From Azospirillum sp. 412522 (GTDB lineage: Bacteria; Pseudomonadota; Alphaproteobacteria; Azospirillales; Azospirillaceae): a stretch of 64,000 bases of DNA. Location of the stretch: contig NZ_RWIJ01000014.1 of assembly GCF_019805165.1 (NCBI RefSeq), positions 80,995 through 144,994 on the forward strand, in the 5' to 3' direction. A program made the position numbers and the translations under genes. Positions 58,182 through 64,000 of this stretch are shown piece by piece. The notes under the pieces were generated by a model. It was given only the letters and a program-made list of their open reading frames with translations, made no database searches and had not been told where the DNA came from. Every line of letters starts with the position of its first letter. The stretch's first letter is position 1.

Positions 58182-61100
58182 TCAAACCCCCTCCACCTCC
58201 TCCATCGCCACTCCCAGCGTCATTCCCGCCATCGACTGCACGGTCACCCGGCTGCGCCCGCCGCCGAGCGGCATGACGCGGATCTGCGTGCCGATACGCT
58301 CGACCATCGCCGGAACATGGCTGATGACGCCGACCTGACGCCCGCCCGCCTGGAGCGCTTCCAGGCAGGACAGCGCCACATCCAGGCTGTCGGGATCGAG
58401 CGTGCCGAAGCCCTCGTCGATGAACAGCGTGCCGATCCCGCCGGAGGTCCCCGCCGCCATCGCCGACAGCCCGAGCGCCAGGGCCAGCGAAACCAGGAAC
58501 AGCTCGCCGCCCGACAGGCTGTGCACGCCGCGCCGCTCGTCGCCCATCTCGCGGTCGACCACCTGGATTTCCAGATCGGCCCCGGCCACCCGCTCCAGCC
58601 GATAACGGCGGGCGAGATCCTCCAGATGCCGGTTGGCGTGGGTCAGCAGCAGGTCCAGGCTCAGGCTCTGGGCGAAGTTGCGCATCTTCTGCCCGTTCGC
58701 CGAGCCGATCAGCTGCGCCATCTTGCTCCACAGCGCACAACAGGCCTGCTGCAGCTCGATCGCCGCCGTCAGCCCCGCCAGCCGTTGCCGGTTGGCGTCG
58801 TCGGCCTCCAGCCGCCCGCGCGCCGAGCCCAAGCGGTCACGGTCGCGCTCCAGTACCGCGCGGAGGCTCTCGGCTGTGGCCGCCGTCTCCTCGACGCTCT
58901 GCGCAGGACGACCTGTGGCATGATGGTCTGTGCGCTGCCGCCGCCTTTCGGCGACCACCAGAGCGGCATCGCCATACGCCCGCTCCAGCACGGCCAGCGC
59001 CAGCTCTTCCGTCTCCAGTTCGCTTTCGGGAGCGGTCAGCAGCCGACGAAGCTTCCCCAGGTCGGTGCCGCGCTCCGCCGCCGCCCGTTCCAGCCGCTCG
59101 CCGGCGTTCCTGGCCTTGTCGGCACAAAGCCTCGCCGCTTCGCCACGGGTTTCCCGCTCCTGCTCTGCCGCCGACAAGCGGGCAATGGCATCCTGCCGTG
59201 CGAAAGTGGCCTTCTCCATCAGGGCTTCGGCCTCATGCCGCTCTCCGGCCAGTGCCTTGCGCACCACCGATACCGGCCGTCCATCAAGGAGGGCACCCCG
59301 GGCCGCCCTCGTCTCCGCCAGCCGCCCGGCCAGATCCGCCGCCCGGGCATGCGCCTCCTCCTCCGCCCGCAACGCAGCCTCAAGCTCGGCGTTCTGTACT
59401 GCCCGAGCGCCGGTTGCCCGCTCAACCTCGCGGGCGGCGCGGGTCAGCGCATCGCTTTTCTCGCGGTATTCGACCACCCGCGCAGCCAACCCGATGCGGT
59501 AGCCGTCCTGTTCGCGCTCCAGCCGCGACCGCCACCCGGCGTCTCCCGCCAAGCCTTCTGCCAGTTCCGCCAAGGCGGTCTCCCGGCCGGACTCCGCCCG
59601 TTCCAGGGCCGCCGCAGCCAGGGCAAGAGCCTGCCGTCCGTCTGCCAGCCGCTGCCGGGCCGCCTCGCATTCGCTCGCCAGACCCGCTGCCGCGGTCTCC
59701 AGCCGCCGATGCTCCTGCTGGGCCGCATCGACCTGCCGGCGATGGTCAAGGGCCTGTTCCTCATCCGCAGCGATGGCTGCCAGCCGCCGGTCCACCGCAT
59801 CGACCTCCTTGCGGATGTCGGTCAGCATCCGACCCCCGGCCTCCCACCCGGCCGCAGCCGCCTGTGCGGTCCAGCGTGCATCGAGCCCTTCGGCCTCCTG
59901 CGCCATGGCCGCCAGCCGTGCCGTCAACCCTTCGGCCCCTTTGCGCGCCGCTCGTTCCGCTGCTTCCAAATCCGCATGGCGGGCAACCATCCCCGCCAAA
60001 GCCTCGCGCAATCCGGCAAGGTGCCTTTCCTGATCCTGGGTTACCCGGCCGAGCGGCGTCGCCCCGGCGCCGGCCCAGGGATGCTCCGCCGATCCGCAGA
60101 CCGGGCACGGTTCCCCCTCCACCAGTTTCCCGCGCAGGCTTTCCACATCCTCACGCTGGGCCAGCAGCAGCCGTTGCAGGGTCCGTTCCGCCTCCTCGAC
60201 CGCAGCGCGCTGTCCAGCCCGGCTTTCCGCAAGCTGCCGCGCCGTCGTCCCGTCTCGCTCCGCTTCGGCCAGCAACCGCAACCGCTCACCTTCGGCCGCT
60301 GTCCGCTCCGCCTCCAGGCGCTGCCGCGCCTCCCCGGTGGCGAGCAGGGCGAGCAGTCCGTCGCGCCGGTGCCCGGCGCCCATCCGCGCCTGCCGCGCCT
60401 CGTCCAATGACGGCACCGCCCTCCCGCGTGCCGTCTCCAGCGTCCGTTCGGCCGCGCGACAGCGTGCCCGCGCCTCGCCCAGCCGGCTGTCCATGGCTTG
60501 GACCGCGGCTTCCGTCGCCGCGAGTTCCCGCTCCAGCCGCCCGCGCTGTTGTGCGGCGGCCTTCCCGGTCTGCCCCTCGGCAATGCTGCGTTCCAACAGC
60601 CGGTTCCAGCGCTCCCATTGCCCCGCCACCACGGCGAAGCCGGCCTGCTCCCGCAGCCAGACCTCAAGCCGGGCCGCATCGCCGCGAGCAGCGGACAGGG
60701 TAGCGTCGATGTCCTGCACTGCCTTCCGCAGCGTGCCGCTGCGCCGGGCCGCCGCCGTCACCGCCGCCTCGGCAGTCTCCCGCTCACCGGTCAGGGTTGC
60801 GACCCGCCCATCCAGGTCGGCCGCGCGTTCGAGTTCGGGTTCGGCCTTGGCCTGTTCCGCACAGGCCGCTTCGAACCGTCGCCGGGCTTCGCCAAGGCGG
60901 CCGGTCGCGTCCTCCACCGCCAGCCGTGCCGTGGTCAGCGTCGTCTCAGCCCGCTCCACCGCCGTTGCGGCCTCCGCGGCCTCGCCGCTCGCCCGGTCGG
61001 CATCGGCCAGCACCGGCCGCAACGGCTGCAACCCGCGCAGCCGGACGGCCGCCTCGCGCCGTTCCTCCGCCTCGTTCCACGCGCGCTCCGCAGCCTCGGC

Positions 61101-61946
61101 CATCTCGACCGCCTTGTTCTCGGCGGTCGCGAGTTGCCCCTCACGCTCGTACCAAGCCAATGCTGCCTGGGCGAGCGCCAACGCCCGCTCCCCGGCCCAC
61201 ACCGCCTCTGCGGCTTGGCCGGACTCCCTCTGCAAGGTCACGCGATCGTCGTCGCTCAACACCCCGATGCCGCCACCCTGCGCCACCAGTTTGTCGAGCG
61301 TCTGCTTCTCCGCAGTCGCCCGCTCATGCGCCGCGACAGACAGGCGCGAATAAATCTCCGTCCCCGTCAGCAACTCCAGCAGGGCGGAGCGTTCGCGCGG
61401 CGGTGCCTTCAGGAAGGTGGCGAAATCGCCCTGGGCCAACAGAACCGCCCGCCGGAACTGTTCGAAGGTCAGTCCAAGGCGGCGCTCGATCTCATCCAGC
61501 ACGCTCTTCTTGCCGTCGCCGAAGCGCCGCTCGCCATCCAGGCTGCTCAGCGAGACGCTCTGCTGCTGCAAGGCGCCTTGCGCCTTCTGGCGTGCCCGCC
61601 GCACCTCCCAGCGCGCGCGATAGGCGTCGCCGTCGATTCCGACGAAATCCACTTCGGCCCAGCCGAAGCCGGCGCCGCGCCTTAGGACGGTGCGCACGTC
61701 GGTGGTGCGGATTGCGTTGGGATCGCCCTCGGGTCCCAGCATTTCGCCACGCCCTTCGGGCAGTCGTGGCATGCGGTCGAACAAGGCAAGGCACAGGGCG
61801 TCGAGGATCGTGCTCTTCCCGGCACCGGTCGGCCCGGTAATGGCGAACAGCCCGGCCCGCCGCAGCGGTTCGCGGTCGAAGTCGATGGCGAAACTGCCGT
61901 CGAGGCTGGTCAGGTTGGCACCCCGTACCGCGAGAATCCGCATCAC
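58182..61946 (-). CDS. sbcC: Exonuclease SbcC (Rad50-like subunit)
   Basis: An SMC-like ATPase of 1254 residues that with SbcD cleaves hairpins and double-strand ends. The N-terminal Walker A is GPTGAGKSTILDALCLALFD, two long coiled coils flank the zinc hook GEPCPVCGSAEHP, and the C-terminal half has LSGGELFLVSLALALGLS and LFIDEGFGTLD. Coiled-coil regions are Ala/Glu/Arg-rich. It overlaps sbcD by four bases (ATGA). Full length. Confidence 0.95.
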   Translation of the reverse strand: MMRILAVRGANLTSLDGSFAIDFDREPLRRAGLFAITGPTGAGKSTILDALCLALFDRMPRLPEGRGEMLGPEGDPNAIRTTDVRTVLRRGAGFGWAEVDFVGIDGDAYRARWEVRRARQKAQGALQQQSVSLSSLDGERRFGDGKKSVLDEIERRLGLTFEQFRRAVLLAQGDFATFLKAPPRERSALLELLTGTEIYSRLSVAAHERATAEKQTLDKLVAQGGGIGVLSDDDRVTLQRESGQAAEAVWAGERALALAQAALAWYEREGQLATAENKAVEMAEAAERAWNEAEERREAAVRLRGLQPLRPVLADADRASGEAAEAATAVERAETTLTTARLAVEDATGRLGEARRRFEAACAEQAKAEPELERAADLDGRVATLTGERETAEAAVTAAARRSGTLRKAVQDIDATLSAARGDAARLEVWLREQAGFAVVAGQWERWNRLLERSIAEGQTGKAAAQQRGRLERELAATEAAVQAMDSRLGEARARCRAAERTLETARGRAVPSLDEARQARMGAGHRRDGLLALLATGEARQRLEAERTAAEGERLRLLAEAERDGTTARQLAESRAGQRAAVEEAERTLQRLLLAQREDVESLRGKLVEGEPCPVCGSAEHPWAGAGATPLGRVTQDQERHLAGLREALAGMVARHADLEAAERAARKGAEGLTARLAAMAQEAEGLDARWTAQAAAAGWEAGGRMLTDIRKEVDAVDRRLAAIAADEEQALDHRRQVDAAQQEHRRLETAAAGLASECEAARQRLADGRQALALAAAALERAESGRETALAELAEGLAGDAGWRSRLEREQDGYRIGLAARVVEYREKSDALTRAAREVERATGARAVQNAELEAALRAEEEAHARAADLAGRLAETRAARGALLDGRPVSVVRKALAGERHEAEALMEKATFARQDAIARLSAAEQERETRGEAARLCADKARNAGERLERAAAERGTDLGKLRRLLTAPESELETEELALAVLERAYGDAALVVAERRRQRTDHHATGRPAQSVEETAATAESLRAVLERDRDRLGSARGRLEADDANRQRLAGLTAAIELQQACCALWSKMAQLIGSANGQKMRNFAQSLSLDLLLTHANRHLEDLARRYRLERVAGADLEIQVVDREMGDERRGVHSLSGGELFLVSLALALGLSAMAAGTSGGIGTLFIDEGFGTLDPDSLDVALSCLEALQAGGRQVGVISHVPAMVERIGTQIRVMPLGGGRSRVTVQSMAGMTLGVAMEEVEGV

Positions 61947-63187
61947 ATCGTCTCCTGCACGCCGGTCAGCAACTCATGGAAGGCCGCCATGAGGTCGGGG
62001 TCGGGCTCGCCCTCATGGCTGCGGCGGTAGAGCCGGCGGAACACCTCCTCAGGCTCCAGGGAGGCCAGATCGACCGGCGGAGCACTGTCCGCCAGCGTCT
62101 GCCCGCTGCCGGTCAGCCGCACCCCCAGCTTCAGCAGCCGCACCGGCCGACCGGCCAGCACCGCTTCGACCTCGTCGCGCAGGGCAGGGCGCGGTTCCGA
62201 CAAGGTGACAGTCACCTCCAGGAACGGCCAAGCGTCGCGCGGCAGGGCGTTGTCCAGTTCCAGCCGTCTCAGCCTGTCCAGCGCCGCTTCCGGACTGGCT
62301 TCGCTGACCCGGTGGATCATCACATGGCGCGGCACGAGCAAGGCCTCATGCCCGACCATTTGCCCGCCGGCGAACTCGGCCAGCACCACCTGATGGGGAT
62401 AGGGCTGCTCGTCCAGTGCCAGCGGGATCGGCGACCCGCTGTAGCGCACCGCCTGGCGCCCGCCCACCGCCTGCGCCCGGTGCAGGTGGCCCAGCGCCAC
62501 ATAGGCGGCATCCTCCGGGAAGATGTCGACCGGCAGGGCATGCAGGTTGCCGCCCAGGATCTTGCGCTCGCTCAACTCGGACAGGGCGCCGCCCCGCATA
62601 TAGCAATGTCCGGTCAGGATCAGCGCCTCGCCTTGTCCGCAGCGCGCCCGCCCATCGGTCCAGGCCCGGCCGTAAAGTCGCCGGATTCCTTCGATCAACG
62701 GATCAAGGTCCTCCGTCTCCTCGACCGCCGGCAGGTCCGAGGGCCGAAGATAGGGCATGGCGACACAGCGGGCGGCGACGGTCCCATCCGCGTCATGCAG
62801 CGGCACAATCAGCGGCGATGGATCGAACAATCCGTTGACGGAGGAGGGAAGGGTGCCGATCACCCGCACCCCCATTTCCGTCATCAGCGGTGAGGGGGCC
62901 TCCAGCCGGCTCGCGCTGTCGTGGTTGCCGGCGACCACCACGATATCCAGCCGGGGATGCAGTGCCTTCGCCCGCGCTACGAACCGGTAGAAGAGCGCAA
63001 GCGCCGGGATCGGCGGGTTCTGCCCGTCGAACACATCGCCGGCGATTACCAGCGCATCCACCCGATGCTCATCGATGCGATCGATCAACCAGTCGAGGAA
63101 ACGTCCATGCTCGGCGTCGCGGGGAATGCCGTGCAGAGTCTGGCCGAGATGCCAGTCGGCGGTGTGGAGAAGACGGAAGCTCCGCAT
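61943..63187 (-). CDS. sbcD: Exonuclease SbcD (Mre11-like subunit)
   Basis: The nuclease subunit of SbcCD, 414 residues. The calcineurin-like phosphoesterase metal ligands are visible as LLHTADWHLGQ, ALVIAGDVFDGQNPP, VVVAGNHDSASRL and LTGHCYMRGG with ALGHLHRAQ. The C-terminal cap domain reaches the SbcC ATPase. First of the two-gene operon, divergent from the rRNA operon; its promoter lies in 63188-63290. Confidence 0.95.
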   Translation of the reverse strand: MRSFRLLHTADWHLGQTLHGIPRDAEHGRFLDWLIDRIDEHRVDALVIAGDVFDGQNPPIPALALFYRFVARAKALHPRLDIVVVAGNHDSASRLEAPSPLMTEMGVRVIGTLPSSVNGLFDPSPLIVPLHDADGTVAARCVAMPYLRPSDLPAVEETEDLDPLIEGIRRLYGRAWTDGRARCGQGEALILTGHCYMRGGALSELSERKILGGNLHALPVDIFPEDAAYVALGHLHRAQAVGGRQAVRYSGSPIPLALDEQPYPHQVVLAEFAGGQMVGHEALLVPRHVMIHRVSEASPEAALDRLRRLELDNALPRDAWPFLEVTVTLSEPRPALRDEVEAVLAGRPVRLLKLGVRLTGSGQTLADSAPPVDLASLEPEEVFRRLYRRSHEGEPDPDLMAAFHELLTGVQETM

Positions 63188-63295
63188 GGTCCTGTGCTCG
63201 CAACGAAACGATGCGCCACTCTATGGATCGTGCCAGGGTGCGCGCCTACGAAAAACGATGAGGTTGGAAAAATGACGAGGCGATGAAAAAAGCGC

Positions 63296-63325
63296 TTGCG
63301 CGGTTTGGGGTGGGGCGCCTATAAA
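63296..63325 (+). promoter_or_regulatory. Putative rRNA operon promoter
   Basis: TTGCGC (63296-63301), 18 bases, then TATAAA (63320-63325), in front of a GC-rich CCGCTCCACCG discriminator, as expected of a stringently controlled alphaproteobacterial rrn promoter. An A-rich stretch (63284-63290) upstream could act as an UP element. The 396-base leader to the 16S gene contains boxA. No second promoter is assigned. Confidence 0.6.
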
Positions 63326-63509
63326 CCGCTCCACCGACGGCGGGGCGCTGAACGAGGCGCGGCGCCGGCGGCAGAAACGGAAGCGAAAACAGCAGCTTAG
63401 CGGTTTTGGTCTTCCGGCTTCGACCGAAATTCTCCGGTCACTCTGACCCGATCCTCTCCAAAAAGGGGATGCGGGAGAGCGGCCGGTGCGACGCGTCTCG
63501 GCGTTGCGG

Positions 63510-63521
63510 GCTCTTTGACAA
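63510..63521 (+). promoter_or_regulatory. boxA antitermination site of the rRNA leader
   Basis: GCTCTTTGACAA matches the boxA element (TGCTCTTTAACA in E. coli) that recruits NusB-S10 to keep polymerase from terminating within the rRNA operon. Its place, about 200 bases before the 16S gene, fits. It could be mistaken for a TTGACA -35 box, but no suitable -10 follows. Confidence 0.75.
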
Positions 63522-63721
63522 GTACATACCGTGTTGTGAGAAGGGATGCGCAGGCGGCGGCAGTTGGTAGCCGTTGCGGCCTTGGGGTGCTGGTTTCCTG
63601 ATGGGGATCGGCGCAATGAGGATCGTCTGTGCATCTTTTGAGCAGAGAAACTGTAACAGTATCGACGTTTCAGGAGATCGCCTAGGCGGTCCTGTCAGTC
63701 GTGGATTTCGGTCCGCGATCT

Positions 63722-64000
<279 letters not shown>

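Noticed and set aside
63515..63540. TTGACA taken as a -35 box of a second rRNA promoter
   Set aside because: It is inside a good boxA match and no -10 box lies 16-18 bases on.

Overview
The window comes from the chromosome of a high-GC alphaproteobacterium, most likely Azospirillum or a close Rhodospirillales relative. It ends inside the 5' part of a 16S rRNA gene whose opening sequence is typical of that group. Coding regions are strongly GC-biased in the third codon position. One segment, about 40.8 to 42.7 kb, is visibly AT-richer and looks imported.

Layout: 0-6 kb holds a partial class II DAHP synthase, an AmpG-type muropeptide permease, a manganese catalase, a small secreted protein, glutathione reductase and an orphan FliL-like protein. 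A nicotinate phosphoribosyltransferase-like gene (6.2-7.4 kb) faces a minus-strand nucleoside uptake and salvage operon (7.5-13.0 kb: two ABC permeases, cytidine deaminase, purine nucleoside phosphorylase, deoxyribose-phosphate aldolase, thymidine phosphorylase). A thioredoxin-fold 2Fe-2S ferredoxin behind a large inverted repeat and a DMT exporter follow. A TPP riboswitch (14.6 kb) then heads a complete branched-chain-amino-acid-type ABC transporter in which the second permease and first ATPase are fused. From 19.5 to 29.3 kb come a secreted proline-rich protein, a ClC protein, a glycine-zipper lipoprotein, small proteins, an OpgC-like acyltransferase, a PRC-barrel protein, a ClpP-family protease, a glycosyltransferase and a small amidohydrolase-like remnant.

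An MFP-RND efflux pair with a single-domain response regulator occupies 29.5-34.1 kb. It is followed by a 52-residue protein, folate genes folK and folB, a lipoprotein, a CoxG-like protein, cytochrome c and aminopeptidase N. Downstream of tRNA-Ser(UGA) in its direction of transcription lies an AT-rich gene for a nucleosidase-like (PNP/MTAN fold) domain fused to a GHKL-type ATPase-like domain. I regard it as the best candidate in the window for an undescribed, probably defensive, system. From 42.9 to 58.2 kb are housekeeping genes: xthA, an ErpA/IscA protein, dgt, argS, a SPOR protein, nagZ, an M50 protease, scpA-scpB, tatABC, alaS, a cupin and a MoxR ATPase. sbcD-sbcC precede the promoter, boxA and 16S gene of a ribosomal RNA operon.

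Functionally, the nucleoside operon imports nucleosides and splits them to bases and deoxyribose phosphate. The riboswitch-controlled transporter is predicted to import thiamine or a precursor. AmpG and NagZ, far apart here, would both serve cell-wall recycling. All assignments were made by reading the sequence; no database search was run.
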